Shown here: positions 1 through 7,610 of the stretch, piece after piece | Numbering within the stretch: the first letter of the stretch is position 1 | Layout: each line of letters begins with the position of its first letter | Origin: JAHEDH01 sp965364515 | GTDB taxonomy: Bacteria > Actinomycetota > Acidimicrobiia > Spongiisociales > ZC4RG35 | Direction: 5' to 3' | Assembly: GCA_965364515.1 (NCBI GenBank) | Contig: CBDTXZ010000051.1 | Coordinates: 1-18,398, forward strand | Length of the DNA: 18,398 nucleotides | Notes under the pieces: model-generated | Told to the model about the DNA's origin: nothing | Seen by the model: the letters and a program-made list of their open reading frames with translations, nothing else | Databases searched by the model: none | Program-made: the position numbers and the translations under genes

Positions 1-841
1 CGCCGGTGAACCAGGACATGTTCTCGACGACGCCGATGACGTCCTGATCGACCTCTCGCGCCATCAGTGCGGCCCGTCGGGCCACCCGCTGAGCAGTCGG
101 CTGCGGCGTCGTGACGACGACGACCTGAGCTCTGGGGAGGAACTGCGACAGCGAGATCGACACGTCACCCGTGCCAGGCGGCATGTCGACGAGGATGAAA
201 TCCGGGTCGTCCCAGAAGACGTCCTTGAGAAACTGTTCGATTGCCTTGTGGAGCATCGGCCCCCGCCACACGACCGCCTTGTCTTCACCGACGAAGAAGT
301 CCATCGACATGACCTTCACGCCGTGGGCGACCGGGGGGATGATGGATTCGTCGATCACGACCGGTGGATGATCGGCACCGAACATCCGCGGGAGCGAGAA
401 GCCCCAGATGTCGGCATCGATGACGCCGACGCTGTGTCCGAGCTTGCGGAGAGCCAACGCGAGGTTCGACGTCACCGACGACTTGCCGACGCCTCCCTTG
501 CCCGAGGAGATGGCGACCGTGCGGGTCCGCGATCCCGTCTCGCCGATTCCCGCCGTCGATTCCGCTCGGAGCGACTCCATCATCGCAGAACGCTGGTCGT
601 CGTTCATGACTTCGAACTCGAGATCCGCCGACAACCCTTCTGCGCCGAGCGCTTCCTTGAGACGACGCTCGAGCTCTCCGGTCACCGGGTAGTTCGGGAC
701 GGGGAGCAACAGCGTCACCCGGTCGGTTCCAAGCCGACGGGGATCGACGGACGCGATCATGCTCAAATCGCCGAGAGGACGCTCCAACAGAGGGTCGACG
801 ACGTTCGAGATGACTTCTTGCAGGTTCGCCTTGTCGGCCAT
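1..841 (-). CDS. mrp: Mrp/ApbC-family Fe-S cluster carrier ATPase (5' part; runs off the left edge)
   Basis: Cytosolic P-loop ATPase that carries and transfers Fe-S clusters to apo-proteins. I translated the minus strand from the ATG at 841: 280 codons are present and the frame is open to the window edge. Residues 1-80 look like the N-terminal MIP18/DUF59 (FSCA) domain found in Mrp proteins. The deviant Walker A GKGGVGKS lies at residues 114-121, followed by VIDADIWG (about 140-147) and ILVDMPPGTGD (about 216-226). The visible part stops at VENMSWFTG, just before the CxxC cluster-binding segment expected in the family, so the C-terminal portion is outside the window. A purine-rich AGGGG lies 4 nt upstream of the ATG. 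The gene is divergent from a SufR-like regulator, which fits Fe-S homeostasis. The family call is firm; the client proteins are unknown. Confidence 0.95.
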   Translation of the reverse strand, partial: MADKANLQEVISNVVDPLLERPLGDLSMIASVDPRRLGTDRVTLLLPVPNYPVTGELERRLKEALGAEGLSADLEFEVMNDDQRSAMMESLRAESTAGIGETGSRTRTVAISSGKGGVGKSSVTSNLALALRKLGHSVGVIDADIWGFSLPRMFGADHPPVVIDESIIPPVAHGVKVMSMDFFVGEDKAVVWRGPMLHKAIEQFLKDVFWDDPDFILVDMPPGTGDVSISLSQFLPRAQVVVVTTPQPTAQRVARRAALMAREVDQDVIGVVENMSWFTG

Positions 842-860
842 GTTTCCCCTACGCACGTGG

Positions 861-891
861 TGTTTACAAGCAGGTCGAAACTATAGTTTTC
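861..891. promoter_or_regulatory. Divergent mrp / sufR-like promoter region with 12-bp perfect palindrome
   Basis: The 53-bp gap between the two start codons contains AAACTATAGTTT at 878-889, a perfect palindrome. It reads TATAGT on both strands, so it can act as the -10 box of both divergent genes. On the plus strand TATAGT (882-887) ends 7 nt before the GTG at 895, the geometry of a leaderless start. On the minus strand TATAGT (885-880) would give an mrp leader of roughly 30 nt. It is also the natural place for a regulator operator. No convincing -35 boxes at 17-bp spacing were seen. The promoter role is inferred. Confidence 0.5.
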
Positions 892-894
892 GGC

Positions 895-1629
895 GTGGCA
901 CAACCCATTTCCCCGGCCTCCCAACACCTCAGCGAAACGATCAGCGACCTCACGTCGGCGCTCGGCGATCCGACCCGGCGCGCCGTGTACATCGCCATCA
1001 GGGAGTCCCCGGAACCGCTGAATGCCGGCGACATCGCCTCACTCTTCGACATCCACCCCAACGTCGCCCGCCACCATCTCGACAAGCTCGCCGGTGACGG
1101 ATATCTCGACGTCTCCCACCGCCGACCCAACGGTCGTTCCGGGCCCGGCGCCGGCAGACCGGCGAAGTACTACACGGTCTCGGCCAAGCAGATCGACGTC
1201 CACTTCCCCACGCACCGACACGATGTCCTCTCAGACATGCTGGTCCGCATCATCGAGCGGATCGCCCCGGCCAACATCAAGGAGATCGCCGAGGAGGTCG
1301 GAGTCGAGGTCGGACGCGAGCTCGCGGACGAGATCGGGTCGCCCAGCGACTCGGGATACGAGGGAGCCGTCCGGGCGGTCGTCCGGGCCATGACCGGGAT
1401 CGGCTTCGGCGTCTCCTCCGACGTTGCCGGCCAGCGGCTCCTCATGTCGCATTGTCCGTTCGGCGAGACGGCCGCCTCCCACCCGGACGTCGTCTGCTCG
1501 CTGGACCGCGGCATGGTCACGGGGCTCATGGGCTCACTCGCTCACGCCTGCGAGCCGGTACTGCATCCCGCAGCCGATCCCCGCGAAGACTGCGTCACAG
1601 AGGTTCCGGTCGAGATCACTCGCTCCTGA
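895..1629 (+). CDS. SufR-like winged-helix transcriptional regulator with C-terminal cysteines
   Basis: Probable Fe-S-sensing repressor of the ArsR/SufR type, 244 aa. Residues about 14-95 form an ArsR-like winged helix: LGDPTRRAVYIAIRES, then a recognition segment around IHPNVARHHLDKL, then a wing ending in GRPAKYY. The C-terminal third has four cysteines at 187 (SHCPFGE), 201, 219 and 233, the arrangement expected of a cluster-binding sensor; SufR proteins bind an Fe-S cluster through C-terminal cysteines. The start is GTG at 895, placed 7 nt after a TATAGT box with no Shine-Dalgarno, so the mRNA may be leaderless. It is divergent from mrp rather than heading a visible suf operon. Its targets, and whether it is a true SufR orthologue, cannot be read from this window. 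A redox-sensing ArsR/MarR-like regulator is the alternative. Confidence 0.8.
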   Translation: MAQPISPASQHLSETISDLTSALGDPTRRAVYIAIRESPEPLNAGDIASLFDIHPNVARHHLDKLAGDGYLDVSHRRPNGRSGPGAGRPAKYYTVSAKQIDVHFPTHRHDVLSDMLVRIIERIAPANIKEIAEEVGVEVGRELADEIGSPSDSGYEGAVRAVVRAMTGIGFGVSSDVAGQRLLMSHCPFGETAASHPDVVCSLDRGMVTGLMGSLAHACEPVLHPAADPREDCVTEVPVEITRS

Positions 1630-1698
1630 CCTCACGCAGAGTTTCGTCACCGGCGCCTGTCGGTGGCAGACTCCGCCCATTCGCGAAGGGGTTCGTGC

Positions 1699-2514
1699 AT
1701 GGTGGAGATCAGGAGCGGGGCCGCGACCGCGGTCGTCGAGCCCACACTCGGCGGGTCACTGCTCGCCTTCACCATCGACGACGTCGACATCACCCGACGG
1801 GGCCTCGCAGCCACGGACCCATGGCAATCGTCCCTCTTTCCGATCGTTCCCTGGGTGAATCGAATCGACCGGGGCAAGTTCGCCACATCCCATCATGTGC
1901 ATTCGATTCGCCCGAACACCGATGAGCCCCACCCGCTCCACGGCCACGGCTGGCTGTCTGAGTGGTCGGCCGACGGTCACGAGGAGAACTCGGTGACCCT
2001 CCGCCTCGACCACGCCGGCGACTCCTGGCCGTGGCCATACACCGCGTTCATGCGGTATCTGCTGGAGCCGGATCGGCTCGTCGTGGACCTCGAGGTCAGG
2101 AACCGTTCGGACGAGCCCATGCCGGCCTCGCTGGGCTTCAATCCCTCGTTCGAACGGCCGGCACGCATCAGCGCCACCGTGGACGGACGCTGGAAGATCG
2201 ACGAGACGTCGATACCGACATCGTGGGAGGCGACCGACAGCTTCCGCTTGACCGACGTCGACGGCCTCGAGTCGGACCACACGTACACCGGATGGGACGG
2301 GAGGGCGTTCATCGATCTCGACTTCGCCCGGATCGAGTTGGTCGCAGACACCAAGCGCCTCCATCTCTCGGCACCACGCTGGATGCATCACTTCTCACTC
2401 GCACCCGTCTCGGCATCGCCCGACGCCTTCAACCACCCCGACCGGGGCGCGGTCATGCTGGAGCCGGGTGAAACGCTCCATCATTGGATGCGCCTGGTCG
2501 TCGACCAGAGCTGA
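1699..2514 (+). CDS. Aldose-1-epimerase (galactose mutarotase-like) family protein
   Basis: Beta-sandwich sugar mutarotase-family protein, 271 aa from the ATG at 1699. I chose this start because AAGGGG (1685-1690) lies 8 nt upstream; a GTG at 1663 in the same frame has no ribosome site. Family landmarks are NRIDRGKF (around residue 53), HPLHGHGW with the conserved His at 81, a GWDGRAF stretch, and a C-terminal LEPGE segment (255-259) at the usual catalytic-Glu region. The second catalytic His, normally in a HPYF motif, is replaced by Asn148 (SLGFNPSF). The protein may therefore be a weak mutarotase, act on an unusual sugar or sugar phosphate, or be a binding protein. It stands alone between the regulator and aconitase, 75 bp before the latter, and its substrate is not predictable. 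Confidence 0.8.
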   Translation: MVEIRSGAATAVVEPTLGGSLLAFTIDDVDITRRGLAATDPWQSSLFPIVPWVNRIDRGKFATSHHVHSIRPNTDEPHPLHGHGWLSEWSADGHEENSVTLRLDHAGDSWPWPYTAFMRYLLEPDRLVVDLEVRNRSDEPMPASLGFNPSFERPARISATVDGRWKIDETSIPTSWEATDSFRLTDVDGLESDHTYTGWDGRAFIDLDFARIELVADTKRLHLSAPRWMHHFSLAPVSASPDAFNHPDRGAVMLEPGETLHHWMRLVVDQS

Positions 2515-2553
2515 CTTCACGAAGACGCCTACGGGCCAGTGATCGGCGCCGAA

Positions 2554-2582
2554 TACAATCGGCTCCACACTGACCAGGAAGG
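2554..2582 (+). promoter_or_regulatory. Aconitase -10-like box and ribosome binding site
   Basis: TACAAT at 2554-2559 is a near-consensus -10. AGGAAGG at 2576-2582 is a good Shine-Dalgarno sequence 7 nt before the ATG at 2590. This fixes the start at 2590 rather than the in-frame GTG at 2539. No clear -35 was found. Confidence 0.45.
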
Positions 2583-2589
2583 CCCCTCC

Positions 2590-5319
2590 ATGTCATCAGA
2601 CCCGTTCGGCGCAATCGAGACACTCTCGACTCCACTGGGGGATCGCAAGATCGCTCGCCTCTCATCGGTCGCTGACGTCAGCCGGCTTCCCTATTCGATC
2701 CGCGTCCTGCTGGAGTCTGCCCTCCGCAATCTCGACGGCGTCGCCGTCACCGAGAGCGACGTCAAGACGATCGCCTCCTACCGCAGCGACGACATCGGCA
2801 ATGCAGAGATCCCTTTCATCCCTGGTCGGGTCGTGCTCCAGGACTTCACCGGCGTTCCTGCCGTGGTCGACCTCGCTGCGATGCGAGCCGCCATCGTGAG
2901 GATGACGGACGACGATGACACCGCAGAGAAGGTCAACCCCGGCGTGCCGTGCGACCTGGTCGTCGACCACTCCGTTCAGGTCGACGCCTTCAATCGGCCG
3001 GACGCCCTCATCATCAACAGCCGCAAGGAGTTCGAGCGCAATCAAGAGCGCTACGAGTTCCTCAAGTGGGGCCAGTCCGCCTTCGAGAACTTCCGAGTCG
3101 TCCCACCGGCGACAGGCATCGTCCACCAGGTCAACCTCGAGTATCTCGCCAAGGTGGCATGGGAGGACGGCGAATGGATCTATCCCGACTCCCTCGTCGG
3201 GACCGATTCGCACACCACCATGATCAACGGGCTCGGCGTGGTCGGTTGGGGGGTCGGCGGGATCGAGGCCGAGGCCGCCATGCTCGGCCAGCCCATCTCG
3301 ATGCTGCTGCCCGAAGTCGTCGGCTTCAAGCTGACCGGCAAGCTCGCCGAGGGTGCCACCGCAACCGACCTGGTCCTCCGGGTCACCGAGCTGCTCCGCG
3401 AGCACGGCGTGGTCGGGAAGTTCGTCGAGTTCCACGGTCCTGGCCTGGCGACGATGCCACTCGCCAACCGTGCGACCATCGCCAACATGGCGCCCGAATA
3501 CGGCGCGACCATGGGCTTCTTCCCCGTCGACGACCAGACGCTGAAGTACATGCGGTTGACAGGTCGCTCCGACGAGCTGCTCGAGGCAGTGGAGACCTAC
3601 TACAAGGAACAGGGCCTCTGGCGCGACGACAACGCCCCGATCGAGTACGCCGCAGTGCTCGAACTCGACATGTCCACGGTCGAGCCAGCCCTCGCCGGGC
3701 CCAAACGCCCGCAGGATCGGATCGCCCTCTCGGCCATGAAGGACCAGTGGCAGCAGGAACTCGCCAACACCTTCGGCAAGACGTCGCCGGCATCGGCCGG
3801 CACCGTCTCGGATTGGGCCGCCGAGGGAGGCGCAGTCGCCGGGGACGATCGGCTCGAACCGACCGGCCAGGCGCTCGTCGACTACGACGGACAGCAGTTC
3901 ACGCTCACGGACGGCGATGTCGTGATCGCAGCGATCACCTCGTGCACCAACACGTCGAACCCCGACGTCATGGTCGGAGCCGGGCTGGTCGCCCGCAAGG
4001 CGCGTGAGTTGGGGCTCGAGCGCAAGCCTTGGGTCAAGACGTCGCTCGCCCCGGGCTCGAAGGTGGTCACCGAGTATCTCGAGTCCTCGGGACTCATGGA
4101 GGATCTCGAGGCGTCGGGCTTCTACCTGGTCGGATACGGATGCACGACGTGCATCGGAAACTCGGGCCCGCTCCCCGATGAGATCTCCGAAGCGGTGAAC
4201 ACCCACCATCTCGTTGCGACCTCCGTGCTGTCTGGCAACCGCAACTTCGAGGGCCGCATCTCGCCCGACGTCCAGGCCAACTACCTGGCCTCGCCTCCTC
4301 TGGTGGTCGCGTATGCGCTCGCCGGAACGGTCAACTGGGATCCGCTCAACGAGCCGCTCGGCACAGACGACGACGGCAACGACGTCTTCCTCGCCGACAT
4401 CTGGCCGACCCAGGCCGAGATCGACGAGATCGTCTCGGCCAACGTCACCGAGCGCCAGTTCACCGAGAAGTACGCCGACGTCTTCACGGGCCAGGAAGAG
4501 TGGCAGGGGATCGCCACCACGGGCGGGGCGCTCTATGACTGGAACGAGGCTTCGACCTATGTCCAGGAGCCGCCGTTCTTCCTCGGGCTCACACCCGAGG
4601 CCGAACCGATCGCTCCAATCGAGGGGGCGCGGGTGCTCGCAAAGCTCGGCGAGTCGGTCACGACCGACCACATCTCGCCGGCCGGATCGATCGCAGTGGA
4701 CTCCCCCGCCGGGCAGTACCTCATCTCGAAGGGCGTCCAGCCGGCGATGTTCAACTCCTACGGCTCGCGTCGCGGCAACGACCGCGTGATGACCCGGGGC
4801 ACCTTCGCCAACATCCGGGTCCGGAACCAGATGGCCCCAGACACCGAGGGTGGCTGGACGACGGACCTGCTCACAGGAGAGGTGACGTCGATCTTCGACG
4901 CCGCCATGCACTATCGCGAGGAGGGGATCCCGCTGGTCGTGCTGGCCGGCAAGGACTACGGGATGGGGTCTTCACGCGACTGGGCTGCGAAGGGAACCTT
5001 CCTGCTCGGCGTGAAGGCGGTCATCGCCTCGAGCTACGAGCGGATCCACCGGTCGAACCTGGTGATGATGGGAGTCCTGCCCCTGCAGTTCATGGATGGT
5101 GAGAACGCCGACTCGCTGGGGCTCAGCGGCACCGAGACCTTCTCGATCGACGTCTCCGACGATCTCGCACCGAAGGACCGCATCTCGGTCACGGCCACTG
5201 CCGAGGACGGGACGACCACCAAGTTCGAGGTCGTCGCCAGGGTGGACACCCCGATCGAGGTCCACTACCTCCGCAACGGCGGCATCCTCCACTACGTCCT
5301 CCGCCAGATGGCGAGATGA
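2590..5319 (+). CDS. acnA: Aconitate hydratase, AcnA/IRP type
   Basis: TCA-cycle enzyme that interconverts citrate and isocitrate via cis-aconitate with a [4Fe-4S] cluster, cytosolic, 909 aa, the usual AcnA length. Diagnostic motifs are [26 protein letters not shown] and GVGGIEAEA. Cluster cysteines are Cys452 in [10 protein letters not shown] and Cys518/Cys521 in [13 protein letters not shown]. The C-terminal swivel domain carries [15 protein letters not shown]. The ATG at 2590 follows a good Shine-Dalgarno sequence. The gene is monocistronic as far as seen. Its TGA stop (5317-5319) is the first three bases of a 19-bp inverted repeat, so the 3' end abuts a hairpin shared with the converging DUF559 gene. 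All catalytic features appear intact. A 2-methylisocitrate side activity is known in this family but cannot be judged here. Confidence 0.98.
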   Translation: MSSDPFGAIETLSTPLGDRKIARLSSVADVSRLPYSIRVLLESALRNLDGVAVTESDVKTIASYRSDDIGNAEIPFIPGRVVLQDFTGVPAVVDLAAMRAAIVRMTDDDDTAEKVNPGVPCDLVVDHSVQVDAFNRPDALIINSRKEFERNQERYEFLKWGQSAFENFRVVPPATGIVHQVNLEYLAKVAWEDGEWIYPDSLVGTDSHTTMINGLGVVGWGVGGIEAEAAMLGQPISMLLPEVVGFKLTGKLAEGATATDLVLRVTELLREHGVVGKFVEFHGPGLATMPLANRATIANMAPEYGATMGFFPVDDQTLKYMRLTGRSDELLEAVETYYKEQGLWRDDNAPIEYAAVLELDMSTVEPALAGPKRPQDRIALSAMKDQWQQELANTFGKTSPASAGTVSDWAAEGGAVAGDDRLEPTGQALVDYDGQQFTLTDGDVVIAAITSCTNTSNPDVMVGAGLVARKARELGLERKPWVKTSLAPGSKVVTEYLESSGLMEDLEASGFYLVGYGCTTCIGNSGPLPDEISEAVNTHHLVATSVLSGNRNFEGRISPDVQANYLASPPLVVAYALAGTVNWDPLNEPLGTDDDGNDVFLADIWPTQAEIDEIVSANVTERQFTEKYADVFTGQEEWQGIATTGGALYDWNEASTYVQEPPFFLGLTPEAEPIAPIEGARVLAKLGESVTTDHISPAGSIAVDSPAGQYLISKGVQPAMFNSYGSRRGNDRVMTRGTFANIRVRNQMAPDTEGGWTTDLLTGEVTSIFDAAMHYREEGIPLVVLAGKDYGMGSSRDWAAKGTFLLGVKAVIASSYERIHRSNLVMMGVLPLQFMDGENADSLGLSGTETFSIDVSDDLAPKDRISVTATAEDGTTTKFEVVARVDTPIEVHYLRNGGILHYVLRQMAR

Positions 5320-5379
5320 ACCCGTTCTTGTGACGCAAACGCAGGGAATACAGCGGTAAACGTCACAAGAACGGGTTCA
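5317..5379. repeat. Hairpin element copy 1 (19-bp arms, 25-nt loop) between convergent genes
   Basis: TGAACCCGTTCTTGTGACG (5317-5335) is perfectly inverted at 5361-5379, enclosing 25 nt. The core arms CGTTCTTGTGACG (5323-5335) and CGTCACAAGAACG (5361-5373) recur exactly at 6334-6384 with the same loop length and a shared loop motif ACAGCGGT (5350-5357 here). The left arm contains the aconitase stop. The right arm encodes the last codons and stop of the DUF559 gene on the minus strand. It can act as a bidirectional terminator or mRNA-stabilising hairpin, but has no T-run. Confidence 0.9.
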
Positions 5380-6289
5380 GCCCCAGTGCACGTGTCATGG
5401 TGGCAACGATCTCGAGCCGGTCGGACCTCAACTGGTCGGACGTGAACCTGAGCACTGTGTAACCGAGAGCGGTGAGGCGGTTCTGACGCGACGAATCCGA
5501 CGACCGCTGGTCTCGGGTCGCGTGATACGAGTGCCCATCGACCTCGACGACGAGATCGTGCTCGGGCCAGAAGAAGTCGACCCGACCCACGAAGTCGTCT
5601 CCGTCTTCGATGACGTGTTGGGTGACCGGCGCTGGAAGCCCGGTACTCAGCATCAGGTTCAGGAAGTCGCGCTCCAGCGGACTCTCGACCCGAGCGGCAT
5701 CTCCTAGCTCGTCGAGCACGCCAGCCAACACTCCAGCCCCTCGCCGGCCACGGCCGCGCCGTCGCTGATGCACGTACTTCAACAGGGCCAGATCGGTTCG
5801 GTCACTGCGAAGCGCCTCCTCCACTGCATGTCCGACCCGACGCGGTGAGACGACTGCACCCAGGTCGATCAACGTCCGCTCGACCGACGTGCAGGTGAGC
5901 TCTCCGACCCGAATGAGGTCGGCTCTCGGAAACACGACCGACGTGTGGACCACCCACGAGTCCGGAAGCTCTCGCGCACGTCGGCGGCGCGGCGTGCAGA
6001 TCTCGACGAGTTCGGGCAGCCGGAGGAGCTCGTGAAGCCGCGCCGCGGTTCGGTGCGACAATGCCGACCCGGGGCCGCAGTACAGCAATCCAGCCATCAG
6101 ATCAGACCTCCATGTCTGCTCGCTGCCGGCCACCCGATACACCCGTCTGAAGACGCGATCGAGATGACCGGTCTCGAGCCGGTGGGCGATCTTGGCGTCG
6201 GTGACACCGGCCTCGAGCAATTGGGATCGGCCCACCAGGCCGTACTGGCGGGATGCAAGACGGGCAACGACGTGATCTGTCGAGGACAC
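5363..6289 (-). CDS. AbiEi-like antitoxin N-domain / DUF559 endonuclease-like protein
   Basis: 308-aa two-domain protein. Residues 1-60 resemble the AbiEi-type winged helix (ARLASRQYGLVGRSQLLEAGV, with RLETGHLDRVFRRVYRV following; the pieces are separate segments). Residues about 65-165 match the middle of AbiEi-like proteins. Residues about 200-305 are DUF559, a Vsr-related PD-(D/E)xK nuclease fold: acidic residues at 203/206, Asp238 in GRVDFFWP and Glu249/Asp251 in VVEVDGHSYH. The start is GTG at 6289, with no clear Shine-Dalgarno; an upstream ATG at 6300 is out of frame. No AbiEii toxin neighbour is present, so it is an orphan. The family is common in actinobacteria and of unknown function. 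It is bracketed by two copies of one hairpin element, suggesting a mobile or nuclease-associated cassette. No nuclease activity is shown. Confidence 0.8.
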   Translation of the reverse strand: MSSTDHVVARLASRQYGLVGRSQLLEAGVTDAKIAHRLETGHLDRVFRRVYRVAGSEQTWRSDLMAGLLYCGPGSALSHRTAARLHELLRLPELVEICTPRRRRARELPDSWVVHTSVVFPRADLIRVGELTCTSVERTLIDLGAVVSPRRVGHAVEEALRSDRTDLALLKYVHQRRRGRGRRGAGVLAGVLDELGDAARVESPLERDFLNLMLSTGLPAPVTQHVIEDGDDFVGRVDFFWPEHDLVVEVDGHSYHATRDQRSSDSSRQNRLTALGYTVLRFTSDQLRSDRLEIVATMTRALGLNPFL

Positions 6290-6333
6290 CGGACGAACAT
6301 GCCTGCGAACCGGCCCCGATGCAATCCCCCTGA

Positions 6334-6384
6334 CGTTCTTGTGACGTGAACAGCGCTATGACAGCGGTTCCCGTCACAAGAACG
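6334..6384. repeat. Hairpin element copy 2 (13-bp arms, 25-nt loop)
   Basis: CGTTCTTGTGACG (6334-6346) and CGTCACAAGAACG (6372-6384) enclose 25 nt. Loop positions 3-5 (AAC) and 15-22 (ACAGCGGT, 6361-6368) match copy 1 while much of the rest differs, so the two copies are homologous and in the same orientation, 1011 bp apart. GAAC (6348-6351) and GTTC (6367-6370) can extend this stem beyond one mismatch. It lies between the start of the DUF559 gene and the stop of the molybdoenzyme gene (3 nt away). Confidence 0.88.
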
Positions 6385-6387
6385 AGA

Positions 6388-6999
6388 TCAGTCGCCCCAG
6401 TAGCGCTGTTCCTTGAAAGGGTCGCCGTACATGTGGTAGCCGTTGCGCTCCCAGAAGCCGGGCTCGTCGTGATCCTGGAAGCGCACACCCCTGATCCACT
6501 TCACCGACTTCCAGAAGTACAGGTGCGGGACCACCAGACGGAGCGGCCAGCCGTGTTCGATGTCGAGGTCCTCACCATCGAACTTCCAGGCGAACAGGTT
6601 CTCCGGCCGAAGGAAGTCCTCCAGGGGAAGGTTGGACGTGAACCCCTGCTCGGCGGTCATCAGCACGTGGGTGGCCGACTTCGGAACGTCGAGGCCCCCC
6701 ACCAAGTCGACGACCGCAACGCCCTCCCACCGGGTGTCCAGCTTCGACCACTTGGTCACACAGTGGATGTCGTAGGTCCACGAGGTGGTCTCCATCTCGC
6801 GGATCTCAGAGAGCGGAAAGACCCGATCGGGCCCTTCGAGGCCAGAAAACGTCAGGTCGTAGGTGGCCTCGTCGACCTTCGGGGTTCGCCCGGCGTGCAG
6901 CACCGGGAAACGCTCGGTGACGTATTGACCCGGAGGAACCCTGGCGGGATCGATGCCCTTGGCCTCGAGGTCGTCGGTCTTGCGATTGAAGAAGCTCAC
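6388..6999 (-). CDS. Sulfite-oxidase-like molybdopterin-dependent oxidoreductase
   Basis: Molybdenum-cofactor oxidoreductase of the sulfite oxidase fold, 203 aa, the usual length of the short single-domain 'sulfite oxidase-like' group. The N-terminus MSFFNRK and PPGQYVTERFPVLHAG are typical of that group. The Mo-ligand cysteine is Cys80 in DIHCVTKWSKLDTRW, and the C-terminal half has HGWPLRLVVPHLYFWKSVKW. There is no signal peptide or Tat motif, no haem domain and no dimerisation domain, so it is probably cytosolic with an unknown electron partner and substrate. The start is GTG at 6999, preceded by a GGAG stretch. It is divergent from a TlpA-like thioredoxin, which might be functionally linked. 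Its 3' end abuts hairpin copy 2. Confidence 0.88.
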   Translation of the reverse strand: MSFFNRKTDDLEAKGIDPARVPPGQYVTERFPVLHAGRTPKVDEATYDLTFSGLEGPDRVFPLSEIREMETTSWTYDIHCVTKWSKLDTRWEGVAVVDLVGGLDVPKSATHVLMTAEQGFTSNLPLEDFLRPENLFAWKFDGEDLDIEHGWPLRLVVPHLYFWKSVKWIRGVRFQDHDEPGFWERNGYHMYGDPFKEQRYWGD

Positions 7000-7029
7000 A
7001 GCGGTCTCCGGATACGTGGTGGAGAGTCG

Positions 7030-7036
7030 TACCCTA
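7030..7036. promoter_or_regulatory. Overlapping divergent -10 boxes for molybdoenzyme and TlpA-like genes
   Basis: TACCCT (7030-7035, +) ends 8 nt before the ATG at 7044, a leaderless-type arrangement with no Shine-Dalgarno. The same bases read TAGGGT on the minus strand (7036-7031), giving a possible -10 about 31 nt before the GTG at 6999. Inferred from motif and spacing only. Confidence 0.35.
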
Positions 7037-7043
7037 TCTCATC

Positions 7044-7607
7044 ATGGAAGACACGTCGGCGGCGCCCTCCAGCGAGGCACCACGGGCACAGCCGCTCCGC
7101 CCGGCGAGGGGCCGGCTCACCCTGGTATTCGTTGCGACGATCGCAATCGGGTTGGTCGTCGGCAATGCCCTGAGCGCCCCCGACACCCAGTCCGGCCCGA
7201 TGGTCGGCCAGATCGCCCCGGAAGTGACCGTGGATCTCTTCGACGGGGGTCGGTTCACACTCTCCGACCATCTCGCAGACGACGGGCGGCCGCTCGTCCT
7301 CAACCTCTGGGCCAGCTGGTGTCTGGAGTGCCGGGAGGAGTTCCCTGCGCTGTCCGCCTTCAACCGAGACAACCCGGAGATCGCCGTCGTCGGCGTCGCC
7401 GTCAACGATCAACTCGAGGACTCGATCGCCTTCTGGGAAGAGACCGAGTCCGAGTTCATGGTCGGATACGACGCAACCGGTCGACTCCGCACGGCGTATC
7501 CGGGGTTCGGCCTCCCGGTCACCTTCGTGATCGACACGACTGGAGTCGTCACCCACCAACTCGAGGGTGGGGTCACCGTCGCCGATCTCGAGGCGCTCTT
7601 CCGCTGA
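7044..7607 (+). CDS. TlpA/ResA-like membrane-anchored thioredoxin-fold protein
   Basis: 187-aa thiol-disulfide oxidoreductase expected on the outer face of the cytoplasmic membrane. One hydrophobic helix at about residues 25-44 anchors it. The thioredoxin fold follows: GQIAPEVTVDLFDGGRFTL, then the redox motif WASWCLEC with Cys93 and Cys96, and the cis-proline Pro158 in GFGLPVTFVID. Proteins of this type reduce or rearrange disulfides, for example in cytochrome c maturation, but no ccm/ccs genes are visible here. The start at 7044 has no Shine-Dalgarno and sits just after a TANNNT box. It converges with the sortase gene with 3 bp between stops. The fold is certain; the client is unknown. Confidence 0.88.
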   Translation: MEDTSAAPSSEAPRAQPLRPARGRLTLVFVATIAIGLVVGNALSAPDTQSGPMVGQIAPEVTVDLFDGGRFTLSDHLADDGRPLVLNLWASWCLECREEFPALSAFNRDNPEIAVVGVAVNDQLEDSIAFWEETESEFMVGYDATGRLRTAYPGFGLPVTFVIDTTGVVTHQLEGGVTVADLEALFR

Positions 7608-7610
7608 ACG

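Noticed and set aside
2662..4911. 749-codon open frame on the minus strand inside aconitase
   Set aside because: Low-complexity Arg/Asp/Val/Gly-rich translation with no family motif; it mirrors the codon bias of the certain aconitase gene on the other strand.
5363..6289. AbiE-type toxin-antitoxin system
   Set aside because: No AbiEii nucleotidyltransferase toxin gene lies on either side; the AbiEi-like part is fused to DUF559 and stands alone.
6997..7004. A third occurrence of the loop octamer ACAGCGGT near the molybdoenzyme start
   Set aside because: No hairpin arms around it; an isolated 8-mer is expected by chance in high-GC DNA.
6346..7173. 275-codon plus-strand frame opposite the molybdoenzyme gene
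   Set aside because: Starts in the loop edge of hairpin copy 2 and is antisense to a clear sulfite-oxidase-like gene.
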